A DNA stretch of 64,000 nt from Dama dama (Eukaryota; Chordata; Mammalia; Artiodactyla; Cervidae). Positions 25,480 to 37,014 of the stretch are shown one piece after another (positions within the stretch are counted from its first letter, which is position 1; every line of letters begins with the position of its first letter). The stretch lies in the NCBI RefSeq assembly GCF_033118175.1, contig NC_083691.1:19875001-19939000 (forward strand), read 5' to 3'. Below the pieces are notes generated by a model, which worked only from the letters and a program-made list of their open reading frames with translations, searched no databases and was not told where the DNA came from. Made by a program: the position numbers and the translations under genes.

Positions 25480-25805
25480 CATGTTCCTGACTCCTGGCTT
25501 TGGATCTGCTATTTCCTTCTGTCTGGAACGCTCACAAAGATGTTTGCCCATGCCCAGCTCTCCTACTTCCATCAGGTCTTTACTTAAAAGGAATCTCTGA
25601 AATTATCAACACCCTATATATTCATATCTTCCTCCGTGTTTTACCTTTTTCTCCTTACCATAAACCAGTATCTTACATACAATTATCTTAAATGTAAACT
25701 GATAGCAGGGAGTTTTCATCTATTTTGTTCACTGTTACATTCCAGGCCTAAACCAGGGCTTGACATGTAGTATTAACAGTTGCAAATAAATATTTAGTCA
25801 ATGAC
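25480..25805 (-). repeat. L2 LINE fragment, second half of a split copy
   Basis: CTATTTCCTTCTGTCTGGAACGCTCAC...CTACTTCCATCAGGTCTTTAC...AGGCCTAAACCAGGGCTTGACATGTAGTATTAACAG...AATATTTAGTCAATGAC is reversed L2 to its 3' end. It continues the copy at 23640-23855 across about 1.6 kb of younger insertions. Confidence 0.7.
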
Positions 25806-25809
25806 AGAA

Positions 25810-27660
25810 TGTACACAAAGTCCTTGAAACACAAAAGGTTTAATAAGATACAATTACAAAATAAGTTCACTTTCACAATCTTAGCAAAGGAATACTGAAA
25901 CAGGCCAAAAGAACTCCACTGTTAATTTTGATAGTTCTGGGATATCCTTTCAAAAAATATGCCTACAGCAAAAATGAATGAAATAAATGTCCCTGCTTTA
26001 AGGAGCTTAGTGAGCAAACCTATTTCCATCAGAAAGCAAAGCTATAATACTGCAGTGAGCTAATACAGCAAGAAAGTATCTGCTAATAGCATGCGTAATG
26101 TACAGTATAAACAATCCAAATGCTGACAGACAAGAATAAACTGTATCAGATGACTGGAAAATACAGCTATGTAGAGAAATCAAGTTTTCTCTTGGGAGAA
26201 AGAGAGACAGTAAAGTCATATGCAAAGAAAGTCAATGGTGGGAAGCAAGAGACATACATAAGAAAAGGTCTCTGATATTTTATTATCACATTTCCTTGAA
26301 AACTTATCAAGACTATAATTAAACTAACCACAATGATGTCAATTAGTTTACAGTATTATAAAACATACTAAATCATTTGTATTTAAGAAAAAAAATACAA
26401 TCCAAAACTCTACAAGATGATTTTATGGTTTCTATATACAAAGTAGTCAAATCAGTAACATCTCACTTTATAAATACTTTTATCTCCTATGTCAAGGTAA
26501 TATAGCTGACCTTCCTTTCTTGAATAATTGTCACCAAAATGACAGACAATATTATCTTAAAACATATCTGAATCTAAACCAATACTTCTAAAAACGAAAC
26601 ACATACAAAACTGTATGCACATATAAAACAACATGTGCACATAATATAAATATGTATTCATAAATATGGCTTGATAATCATTAATTGAGCTACATACATG
26701 ATCCTCATTCACCTTATAAACAGTGGATGAAATCCAAATGTATAAATCCAATTCTAATTTCCAACAGAAACAGTATTACTAGTTAGGCTTCTCTACCCAG
26801 AAACCTATTTCAATCCTTCTCCTCACCAACTGCCAAAAAATAATAATGATAAAATGTAAACACAAAAAAGTAGTTTAACATTCCTAAGTGTGAAACCAAT
26901 CATTTAATATTAAAGCTGTGTCAATATTTTTTTAAATATTTTATGAATGGGCTGAACTAAATAAAAGTCAAACTAAGATGGTTTAAAGATATTTTCCTGG
27001 TAAATGTCCCTGTAACAAGTATTGGTATGTTTTACTTCTTCTAAGTTAGTCTCTGTGTGTGTTTGTGCTCAGTCATGTCTCTTATGGTAATCTGATCACA
27101 AAATCTGGGGAGTTTTTTTTTAAGGGATGTAGCGTAACTACATTTGTGCTATCTTGTGTTTTCACTGACTGCAACCTTCAAGAAATATTAAATGAGTTTG
27201 GCCATTACCATAAAGTCTTATTCATAATAAAAAATGTTTAAGGTCAAAGTTGGATTTGGAATCAAAAGTCAAGTACATTTTAAGAAAGATTCCTGTACTT
27301 ATTGTGCTCAGTCATATGGTTCAGACTTCATAACTGCCAACATTACTGTAGTATATGCAACACTGAGAGAATTCTGAGCACACGCAAGTCACTGATTCCT
27401 AAATAAATTCTCAATTTAAAAGGCAAATAGCCAGACTGTATAAAGGTCATCATACTGCCAGAATGATTACCGTAAAATATTTCATTTTGTATTCCTAACA
27501 GTACAAAACAATGTTCTGTATCTTAACACATTCAACATTCCAACTTACTATAAATCCATGCTTTATGGCCGAATTGGTAAAAATATCAGTTCTACTGAAG
27601 CAAGAATTATAGGTTTTATGTAAGAGACAGAATGATCACAAGTTCTACTGACAATTATTT
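25810..27660. other. Unique AT-rich intron 1 sequence
   Basis: No coding exon, no young repeat. Nothing that can be named with confidence. Confidence 0.5.
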
Positions 27661-27667
27661 TAAGTTA

Positions 27668-27893
27668 CATTACTCACTGGAAAAGACCCTGATGCTGGGA
27701 AAGATTGAGGTCAGGAGGAGAAGGACACAACAGAGAATAAGATGGTTAGATGGCGTTACCAACTCAACGGACACAAGCTTGAGCAAACTCCGGTAGACGG
27801 TGGAGGACAGGGAAGCCTGGCATGCTGCAGTTCATGGGGTCGCAAACAGTCAGATATGACTTAGCGACTAAACAACAACAAAATTACTTAATT
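27668..27893 (+). mobile_element. BovB 3' end fragment
   Basis: ACTCACTGGAAAAGACCCTGATGCTGGGAAAG through GGGGTCGCAAACAGTCAGATATGACTTAGCGACTAAACAACAAC: the terminal 220 bp of BovB, heavily 5'-truncated. Confidence 0.9.
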
Positions 27894-27899
27894 TTCTAG

Positions 27900-29060
27900 A
27901 ATCTTGATCCACATAATTGATACACACTAAATCTCATCTACTCTTGTTTTTGGCATAAACACAGAAAGGAGGATTCTACCTCTATGAGGGAGATCTATCT
28001 GTTGGAAGAGTTCAAATATACTCAGGACAATGAGTCTATTTTGTCCCATATCTGAAACTGTATCTTAGAGTTAACCAACAATAAATTTAGATCCTTATCT
28101 ATAATAACTTACTCCTTTCTCAACTGGCTCTGAAGAATAACTGTGACATATCAAACCCCTAAAACTCCAATATACGGTACACTGAACCAAGATTCTTTCA
28201 AGAAACATGTAATTTGTAGACAATGTAACAGGGAGATTTCTACCTCCACCAACTATAGACTTAATATTTTAAGACAGTCCTATCAATGACTCTAACAATG
28301 CAGAGAAGAGGAGGAGGCACAAGGAGAGGTGAACCTAAATTTGAGTTACAAAGCTGTAACTCAAAAAGCTGAAGAGAGCTTCCAGCACTCTAACGGGATT
28401 GGAAACATAGAAATTAAAGTTTTAGACTCACAAAGAATAAAAAGCCCAACCTAGAAATAAATAAGGAAATAAATATCCTAGAAATAAATGGGGGGGGGGG
28501 GGGAGCAGAAATAAAGCAACCCTCAAAAGACTGAAAATCTTCCTCAGTTCAATCACTAAATAGATTAAAGTGATCTGCCTCAATCCTAACTGACCAACAG
28601 GAAAAAACAAAATCCCCTCTGAAGAAAGAGAACATTACCTAATTATCTAAGCAGATGTTTATACACAATGTCCAGCAGTCAGTCAAGCATTAAGAGTTAT
28701 ACAAGAACTTGGTTATATCATAAAACCAAGAAAAAATATTTTTAAAAATCAGATCCACAAAAGATCCAGAAACTTAACACAACCTTCAAAATCACCATAG
28801 GAACAAAGCCCTATCTGTGAACTAGGCAACACTATACAATGACTTCTGAAAATGTCCTCAAAATATAGTGAGAAAACTTTCATCAAAATGTAGGAGGCTT
28901 ATATGTAGAGGTGAATGATCTGACTTTTCTAAACAACCTCTGCTAAAAATCCAAATGAATAATTACATATTAAATAAATACATCTAAAATAGTAAGAATC
29001 ACACAAGTACCTTGTTCGCTGACAATCTGATTATCAGTATTTCAGACGCTCAACAGAGGT
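27900..29060. other. Unique intron 1 sequence with a G-run
   Basis: No gene or clear repeat. A run of about 14 G occurs at 28490-28503. Confidence 0.5.
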
Positions 29061-29068
29061 TCTACTTC

Positions 29069-29190
29069 TGTGCTGTCCAATACGGTAGCCCCTAGCCACA
29101 TGTGACCACTGAGCACTTGAAATAGGGCTAATGCAACTGAGGAAATGAACTTATAGTCACATGTGGCTAGTGGCTACTCTATTGGGCAGA
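29069..29190. mobile_element. hAT-Charlie MITE-like element with terminal inverted repeats
   Basis: Left end TGCTGTCCAATACGGTAGCC and right end GGCTACTCTATTGGGCAGA are reverse complements with a few changes, and the inverted match extends to CTAGCCACATGTG on both sides (about 30 bp each). Inner text GACCACTGAGCACTTGAAATAGGGCTAATGC fits the same hAT family as 21920. Confidence 0.7.
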
Positions 29191-29630
29191 GGCATATTTG
29201 GACACAATTCTAAGGCAGCTCTCTTAAAAATACAATTACCCTCAACTGTTAGCACTCAAACTCAAAAAGCTGGAAAAGTAGACAAGTACTTTATCATAAG
29301 AGAGAGGAAAAAAAAAAAAAAAAACTTACACATATCCAATATCAGAGGTTGGTGAAAGCAGAGAGAATGGAATATAAACAACATTTGCATATATAATATT
29401 ATCAATCTTAAACAATTTTCCTTATTAAATTTGCATCCACACTTCATCAACTACTAAAGAGAAAAATTATGCCAGATTCATAAAATAATAAAAGCAGCAT
29501 TAAGAACTTCTACAGAATGGTGAACATGTGACCAGCTGGGAATGGCAAATTCTTCCATACTTTTTAATTTCCTGTACTCCAAAAAAGGAAAGACTCAACA
29601 AATGAAAAGGTTATACAAACAAGCACTTAC

Positions 29631-29703
29631 TCTCAATAGTTCTGGCATCTGTCTCTTCCACCAGTCAATTTCTTTTTCAGGTACACAATCAGCCTTTATT
29701 TCA
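29631..29703 (-). other. Exon-like orphan segment in ROCK2 intron 1
   Basis: On the minus strand a 73-bp stretch reads EIKADCVPEKEIDWWK and RQMPELLR without stops. It is bounded by an acceptor (TATCTCTTAAG) and a near-ideal donor (GTAAGTGC). The peptide composition, with WW and charged residues, looks more protein-like than its surroundings, but I do not recognise the family. If spliced after ROCK2 exon 1 (phase 0) its first codon would be TGA, so it is not a normal ROCK2 exon. It may be a poison exon, a relic of another gene, or chance. Confidence 0.3.
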
Positions 29704-30000
29704 CTTAAGAGATAACAAGTAAACCAAGTTCTAGAATACTCAGGCTTTAAAAATATGTTTCATAATAGATTACAAAAGTTAAATGTTAGAAGCAAATGTT
29801 GTAGGTGATCATGTATTTCAAGTAATTCTTGGCACTATTATACTCCTAGGATGTGATGTTCGTCCCGTGACTGCTTTCATTTCATCACTGAACAGACGGG
29901 GCTAAAACAAGAGAATGAAAACCAAAAATGCATAAAAATTTCTCAAGCTAAGAGGTTAAGAATAAACCAGAAGAGTCAATATTAAATACACTAATTTAAG

Positions 30001-30217
30001 GCTGCTGCTGCTGCTTAGTCACTTCAGTTGTGTCCAACTCTGTGTGACCCCATGGATTATAGCCCACCAGGCTCCTCTGGCCATGGAATTCTGTAGGCAA
30101 GAGTACTGGAGTGAGTTGTCATGCCATCCTCCAGGGGATCTTCCCAACCCAGGGATAGAACCCTGGGTCTCCTGCAATGCAGGCAGATTTTTTACAGGTG
30201 AGCCACCAGGGAAGCCC
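30001..30217 (-). mobile_element. Bov-tA SINE (first of a pair)
   Basis: Reversed Bov-tA: (GCT)n, then CACTTCAGTTGTGTCCAACTC and so on to GAGCCACCAGGGAAGCCC. Preceded by AATTTAAGGCT and followed by another copy of it, a direct repeat. Confidence 0.9.
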
Positions 30218-30228
30218 GAATTTAAGGC

Positions 30229-30430
30229 TGAAGTGAAGTGAAGTGAAAGTCGCTCAGTCATGTCTGACTCTGCAATCGCATGGGCTATACAGTCCATGGA
30301 ATTCTCCAGGCCAGAATACTGGAGTGGGTAGCCTTTCCCTTCTCCAGGGGATCTTCTCAACCCAGGGATCAAACCCAGGTCTCCCACATTGCAGGCGGAT
30401 TCTTTACTAGCTGACCCATAAGGGAAACCC
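30229..30430 (-). mobile_element. Bov-tA SINE (second of a pair)
   Basis: Starts with (GAAGT)n then CGCTCAGTCATGTCTGACTC and ends GACCCATAAGGGAAACCC, followed by a third AATTTAAGGCT at about 30431. Same orientation as its neighbour but clearly diverged from it. Confidence 0.9.
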
Positions 30431-30569
30431 AATTTAAGGCTAACCCTACCTAAAACTAAATCTTTAACTGATAAAGAACATTAGAATAGTTAAACAATTT
30501 AGGCAAAGGCTAGGTTGAGATCTTCAGAATAATCATCATCTATGATACAAGCCTTAAGGTTGAATTACC

Positions 30570-30748
30570 ACTATTGGCTCAGTGGTAAAGAATCCACCTG
30601 CAATATAGGAGATGTGAGTTCAATCCTTGGGTCAGAAAGATCCCCTGGAGAAGGAAATGGCAACTCACTCCAGTATTCTTGCCTGGGAAATCCCATGGAC
30701 AGAGGAGCCTGGCAGGGCTAGAGTCCATGGTTGTGCAAAGAATAGAAA
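30570..30748 (+). mobile_element. Bov-tA SINE
   Basis: TTGGCTCAGTGGTAAAGAATCC head, Bov-A body, end degraded (GAGTCCATGGTTGTGCAAAGAATAG). Confidence 0.85.
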
Positions 30749-30934
30749 CAATAGTAAGGATTTGAGATAGTTTTCATCTTTACAATTTCAGGAGAGTTTA
30801 ATTTCCAATTCTTCATTAATAAACAAACAACAGTGATACCCCCAAAGTTAAGAGATTAATTTAGCAGCCAGAAGTTGCCTCAAAAATAAAGATTTAAAAC
30901 AAAGGTGCTAGAAAAAGCATGGCTCACTGAAAAA

Positions 30935-31135
30935 AGTGTGATTTTGGAGCCAGACAGACTTGAAACAAAATATGAATTCTAAAGCTACTATCAACTTATA
31001 TAACTTCTCTAAACCTCAATAACATAGATAAACAGATAATGAACACTGCAGTTATGTTGTGAAAAAGACATGAAGGAAATGAAAGAAATGATGTCCGTAA
31101 AACATAAGACACATACATAAAAGGAACTCTAACAA
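30935..31135 (+). repeat. MIR remnant
   Basis: TTTTGGAGCCAGACAGACTTG...TATATAACTTCTCTAAACCTCAATAAC follows MIR order but is weak after that. Confidence 0.5.
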
Positions 31136-31139
31136 GGAG

Positions 31140-32080
31140 TAACTATTAATTTTTAAAAAACCAATCAAACTGATCCCTACACATTTCTAAGCAATTCAGA
31201 AGCAAGGAAATTTATTTCCTTGGCAATATTAAGGAAATGATAGGAAGTTTTAAGTATCTTATCAGTTCAAATTGGGCTCAGCTGCAAGTGATAGAAAACT
31301 CCCCTCAGTGCCATCCCTTCTGCCTCAAAGCAGTTAAGGGTCAATGATTATCGGGGACCCAGGTTTCTCTGCTTTGATACCATCAACCTCAATACACAGC
31401 TTCCACATCATGATGGGGGACAGCAAGCACCAACATGAGCCATTAAAAACAAATGACAAGAAAAGGATACATAAGCAGTTCCCTGTAAGGATTCTTCCTT
31501 AATACAACTTACAAACCTCTTATGCTCACATTCTGTAAGCCTCAACATATGCAGCCAATCACACACTGCAACCAAAACCGCTAAATATATATATATTTTG
31601 AGATATATATTTTTAGGATGTATATATGTTAAAATATACATACATGTAAGTAGATATGTGTACACATATACAGTCTTTATTCCATTCAGTTCAAACCAAG
31701 TAAATCTCAGGGGTTTTTCCCAATACAGAAGCAGAATATAATAGATATTTGGGCCAGTGAAAGTCTCTGCCATAATTTATCTACTTTTTAATATTCTTTA
31801 CCACCACACCAAGTTCCTTCAATAGCACTCTCTCATGGTGCAGTTATAATTAATTGTATTAAATCTCATCTTAAATAATTAAAAAGAAAAACAGCAACAT
31901 TAAACTTCTGATGAGATAATGAGGAAAACAACAGAAACAGTTCTGCCATGTGCTAGCACTGTGATAAACTCTTTACATAAACTATGACATATCATATATC
32001 ATACAGGTCTTACCATAGTATGATAATGGATTTTTATCTAACATTTAGGGGATTAAGTTAAAATTTCTACAGCCTTCACC
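31140..32080. other. Intron 1 sequence, mostly unassigned
   Basis: No exon. 31585-31670 is an A/T-rich TATA-type simple stretch. 31945-32050 (CCATGTGCTAGCACTGTGATAAAC...) is a possible reversed MIR. Confidence 0.4.
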
Positions 32081-32224
32081 TTTAGCCAAGATGGAGTATC
32101 AAGGACTGGATTTACCTACCTACCTTACCACTCACCTAAAGAACCAGGAAAAATAGTGAAACAACAATTTTCAAGACACTGGATAAAAATGAAGGACAGT
32201 GATCCCTGAGAGGGAAGAAATCAA

Positions 32225-32850
32225 GTGGGCCCTAAGATGGATGCAAAAGATGAGGAAAAACTGGAAACAGTGACAGATATTTTCTTGGGCTCCAGAATCA
32301 CTGCGGACGGTGACTGCAGCCACAATATTAGACATGTGCTCCTTCGAAGAAAAGCTATGACAAACCTAAACAGCATATTAAAAAGTAGAGACATCACTTT
32401 GCTGATAATGTCCAGGATATAGTCAAACTACTGGTTTTTCCAGTAGTCATGTATGGATGTGAGAGGTGGACTATAAAGAAGGCTGAGTGCCAAAGAACCG
32501 ATGCTTTCAAACTGTGGTGCTGGAGAACTCTTGAGAGTTCCTTGGGCTGCAAGGAGATCAAACCAGTCAATAATAAAGGAAATCAACCCTGAATATTCAT
32601 TGGAAGGATTGATGCGGAAGCTGAAGCTCCAATACTTCGGCCACCTGATACAAAGAGCTGATTCACTGGAAAAGACCCTGATGCTGGGAAAGATTGAGGG
32701 CAGGAAGAGAAGCAGTGACAGAAGATGAGATGGTTGGATGGTATCACCAACTCAATGGACACAAGTTTGAGACAGGGAAGCCTGGCATGCTACAGTTCAT
32801 GGGATCATAAAGAGTTGGACACAGCTTCATGACTGAACAATAACAATAAG
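32225..32850 (+). mobile_element. BovB LINE 3' fragment
   Basis: Pieces of the C-terminal RT (FLGSRITADGDCSHNI near 32285; RVPWAARRSNQSIIKEINPE near 32530) and the 3' end CATAAAGAGTTGGACACAGCTTCATGACTGAACAATAAC. Several frameshifts. The 140 bp before it (32085-32222, AGCCAAGATGGAGTATCAAGG...) may be the 5' region of an old L1. Confidence 0.88.
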
Positions 32851-33000
32851 ACAGTTACAGTTTACCACCTAAAGACAGTTACTGGTTGCCCAATTCTGGA
32901 AGAAAAACGAAAGCAGAGTTTAGCAGCCACCTTGGTTTGAGGAGATCAGAGCCAGGCACATGTAAAATATTAAAAAGACATAAACATAAAGAAAACTACA

Positions 33001-33128
33001 GGGACTTTCCCGGTGGTCTAGCAGTTAAGAATCTGTGTTTCCACTGCAGGAAGCGAGAGTTCGATCACTGGTTGAGGAGTTAAATCCCACAGGCATCCCA
33101 GTGCAGCCAAAAAAGAAAAAAGAAAAAA
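33001..33128 (+). mobile_element. CHR-type SINE
   Basis: GGGACTTTCCCGGTGGTCTAGCAG head through CCCACAGGCATCCCAGTGCAGCC and an A-rich tail. Confidence 0.7.
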
Positions 33129-33511
33129 CTACAGCTAGGCATATCATAATCAGATTAATTGAAAATCTTTTATCTTTTCAGGAGGAACCCTAATACATTA
33201 TGAACAGAGAAATAGTGCAAGTCAGAAAACAGCAAAGCAGCATTTCTAAGTTACCAAAACAAAAAGCTATCAACCTAGTATACTACACATGGCAAAAATG
33301 AAGATGTCACTTAATAAAAATGAAAATATAATTTATCAAACTTCATTTGGCAGTAAAAGTGGTATTTAAAGAGAAATTTATACCAGTAAATGCAAATTTT
33401 GGTCAAGAAAAGATCTAAATTCAGTAACTTAAGGTTCCTTAGGAAAACTAGAGAAAGAACGATTTAAGCCTACAAGCAGAAGAAAAAAAAAATTAGAGAA
33501 AGAAGACTTTC

Positions 33512-34232
33512 ACATTCATTAGGATGGCTACTATCAAAAAACCACAAAACAATGAAATGTTGGCAGGATGTGGAGAAACTGGAATCCTTGTTCACTGTTG
33601 GTGGGAATGTAAAATGGTATGGCCACTACGGAAAACAGTATGGAGGTTTCTCAAAAAAATAAAAAATAGAATCATCATACTATATGATCCAGCAATTTCA
33701 CTTCTGTGTATTACTGAAAAGAACTAAAAGTAGGGTCTCCAAGAGGTATTTGTACACCACTGTTCATAGCAGCATTATTCACCATAACTGAGAAGTAGAA
33801 GCAACCCAAGTTTCCAACTATCAATACAAGTGAATGAATAAACAAAATGCAGTGTATACATAATGGAGTATTATTCAGCCTTGAAAAAGAAGGAAATTCT
33901 AACATATGCTAAAATATGAACAAACCTTGAGAGTATAATGCTAAGTGAAATAAACCAGTCACAAAAAATACAATTCTACTTATATCAGGTACCTAGAACA
34001 GTCAAATTTATAGAGACAGAAAGTAGAAGGGTGGTTGCCAGAGGCTAAGGGGAGGAAATAGAGAATTGTTTTTTAAAGAGTATGGAGTTTAAGTTTTGCA
34101 AGATGAAAAAAGTTATGGATCTTGGTTGCAAATCAGTGTGAATGTGCTTAACACTACTGAACTGCATATTTAGAAATGGTCAAAATGGCAGATTGTATGC
34201 TATGCATTTTTTTTAACCTCAATAATAAACAA
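33512..34232 (+). mobile_element. Old L1 (L1M-type) 3' fragment
   Basis: Plus-strand ORF2 C-terminus: MATIKKPQNNEMLAGCGETG, then the VHCWWECKMVW stretch, then ATTATTCACCATAACTGAGAAG...CAACCCAAG, then 3' UTR text GGTGGTTGCCAGAGGCTAAGGGGAG and AATGGCAGATTGTATGCTATGCA. Broken frames. Confidence 0.82.
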
Positions 34233-34254
34233 ACCTGGTATTTGTTGAAGGCTG

Positions 34255-34460
34255 ACACGTCTGTCACTATCCGCTTTTGATTGCTTCATTTAAACTTACA
34301 ACTTTATACAGGAAGTAGTATTATTATCCCCCATTTTACTGAGAGGAAACTAAGTTTAAAAGTTAAGTAACTTGTAAGGCAATACAGCAAAGACAAGAAA
34401 TAGACCCAAATAGGACTCCAGAGCCTGACTCCCTAAACACTATATTATACTGCCTTTGTT
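34255..34460 (-). repeat. MIR remnant
   Basis: GTAGTATTATTATCCCCCATTTTACTGAGAGGAAACTAAG...AAAAGTTAAGTAACTTGTAAGGC...GGACTCCAGAGCCTGACTCC is reversed MIR. Confidence 0.7.
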
Positions 34461-35274
34461 AAATGCCTATCACATTTATGAAGGAATGTTTCAGAAGAAA
34501 CATTCATAATAAATATACAGGGGAGAGCTCCTGGCTAAAAGAGTTTGTATGCTTTGACAACAAAGCATGATACTTTTAAATTTAAGATTATATACACGAT
34601 GGAACACTTTCATGTTTCTATTCCAAACAATATTAAGTATTTCACTATGTGTTGGCTGTTATGCAACAATGCCTCTAAATACGTATCATCAACATTTTTA
34701 GTCATTTATATAAAAGGGCACTCATTTTGGTGGTCCTATAAATTTTTACACACACATACACAAAGGTATGACTAGGTCTTTTGATTTGTTTAACCCAATG
34801 TCATTACTTTTTTTTTTAACAATTTTCCAACAATCCTCTCTTCAAAATTTTAATTTCCTAATTAACTTACACAATTGCAACTATCTTTATATGCGGAAGT
34901 CTGTTGTACATTGAAAATTAGACAGTTTGACTCAAATATCCTAATACAATATAATGAAAATAATATAGGTCAGGGGGATATATCCCACTCAGAAAGGTTA
35001 AAATGAGTTTTCTTTTTTATTTAAAAATATCTGCTATACTGGGTTTTTAAATTTTCTCACTGAAACACATTTTATCTTGGAAGAAAAAGATTTTAGCCAA
35101 ACTTCACAAGTCAAAGCTTTGTGCCCTGGCTAAGTGCTTATTTTTCATTCAGAAATATAATATAATACTGCCATTCCAAAGGCCTAAACACATTACCCAG
35201 TACCACTTAAGGAAGAGGAAGATTATCCTCCCAGTCTATAGCAATCCTACGGTGTGAGATGCCCTGTAGCCCAA

Positions 35275-35475
35275 CCAAAGAATCTGGAGCCATACGGCAG
35301 AATCCCAACTCCCCTACTTAAAAGCAGTGTGGTCTCAGACCAGTTATTTAATCGTTCCTTCCTTCAGTGTCTTCATCATTAAGATCAAGAAAATCACATT
35401 ATTTATTTCACAGAGCTGTAAGGAGGACCAAATGAGTTAATACACATAAAAGTGCCAGAGATCACGTATATCTTA
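35275..35475 (+). repeat. MIR remnant
   Basis: AGAATCTGGAGCCATACGGCAGAATCCCAAC...CAGTGTGGTCTCAGACCAGTTATTTAATCG...CTTCATCATTAAGATCAAGAAAATC...CAGAGCTGTAAGGAGGACCAAATGAGTTAATAC: clear MIR order. Confidence 0.75.
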
Positions 35476-35479
35476 AGTA

Positions 35480-37010
35480 TATGCTATTCTTACTATCACC
35501 ACTGTTATGTTCACTATAATTATCATCTTGCAACATGCAAATCAAGTCCCTCTTTCTTCATAAAGCTTTTCTACTATTTCCAAAGTCCAGTGACTGCTAC
35601 CTTTTCTTAATTCATAGTGTTCACTGTTTGCTGTTCAAAATAGCAAGTAAGGCACTATTTTATATTATTGCATTTACTGTTCTTCAAATGATCATTTAAC
35701 TTTCCATTAGACAATAAGCTTTATCTTCACAAATAATACTCTGTAACTTCTTAGGAATTACCTGGTCTGTGTCTGAAACAGTATCTTATATGAGATAGAA
35801 AGAAACTTTTTAACTGCTAATTTTATCATTATAGGATACCACAGTTGTGAAGAACTCCTTTCCTCTCTCCTGAGCTATGCATTCTATTTCCTCCCTAGCT
35901 TGATCAAATGGTCAGGGGACAACATCTACACTAACACCACTAGCAGGTTTTTAAAATATTGTAATTTCTTAATCATTATCACCTCTCCTTAATTTTGCTA
36001 TCCAAACATAAATGAAAGAAGCTTCAATCATCTCCTTTAAAGACATTATTACCATTTTCATCTGTATCCCAGTCAGACCTATAATAGAAAAGTTAAGGCT
36101 ATCTCAAGTCTGACAGCAAACCAATTGGAGACAGTAACAGCAGTCCTCCTTACAGTAATCTTCTGCAATCTTAAGGTTTATTAATATGCAGAATTCTACA
36201 CATATCCATATTCAAGTGTTCCAGAAAACCTTTAAAAGGTGTATAAATAACAAGCTATCATTAGATAATTTACTGTTCTGGAATTATCCATTCTACTGTA
36301 GCCCTCCAGAAGTGTGGATCATACAGAATTAAGTGTACTCTCCACTTGGAGACAAAAAACCAAACTGACTACTCTTTTGAAAAACATCAACCCGAACCAA
36401 AGGGGACTTTAGGGTAAGTTAACCATCACTGATTTTTAAGTATTCTTAGATTTTAAATCCTTTTAATGTTAAGACATTTAACATTAATATTATTTTTCTA
36501 AGATATCCAGCTTGTCTAAAAATAACAGCTATGAATTTCTTATACAGAGCTTTAAGTTTTACTTAAGAACACTAACTTAGAAGCCTAAAAACAGATTCTT
36601 TTCCAGCTCTACCGTTTAGTAGCTACATTTCTCTGAACAAATTAAAATTACATAAACCTCTCCAAATTTGCTTCCTCACTACTCCAGAAAATACAAAGAA
36701 TAACATCTGCCCACATATTTCACAGATTGTTACCTCAAATGAGACATCATACAAAGCTGCTCAGTAAATATTATATCTAAAAACTACTAAATCTTTTAGC
36801 TACAGAATAAGTAAAACCTTTACTGAAAGAATTGGTTAGGTTATACTAATAGATAGTATGCTACTCTGACTTTTTGACTTTAATACAGACAGGTAACAGA
36901 TTTTCATTATGTTTGCAAAAAGTAGGCAACTAACTGTTCTATCTAGAAGGGTCATAATTTTTTAGAAATATCTGAAACCATATTTGAATTTATAAGTATT
37001 TCTGAAGACA
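35480..37010. other. Intron 1 sequence with possible old LINE scraps
   Basis: 35540-35800 has L2-like reversed wording (CAAATCAAGTCCCTC...TTAGACAATAAGC...) and 36590-36790 faint MIR-like wording. No exon seen. Confidence 0.35.
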
Positions 37011-37014
37011 TTTT

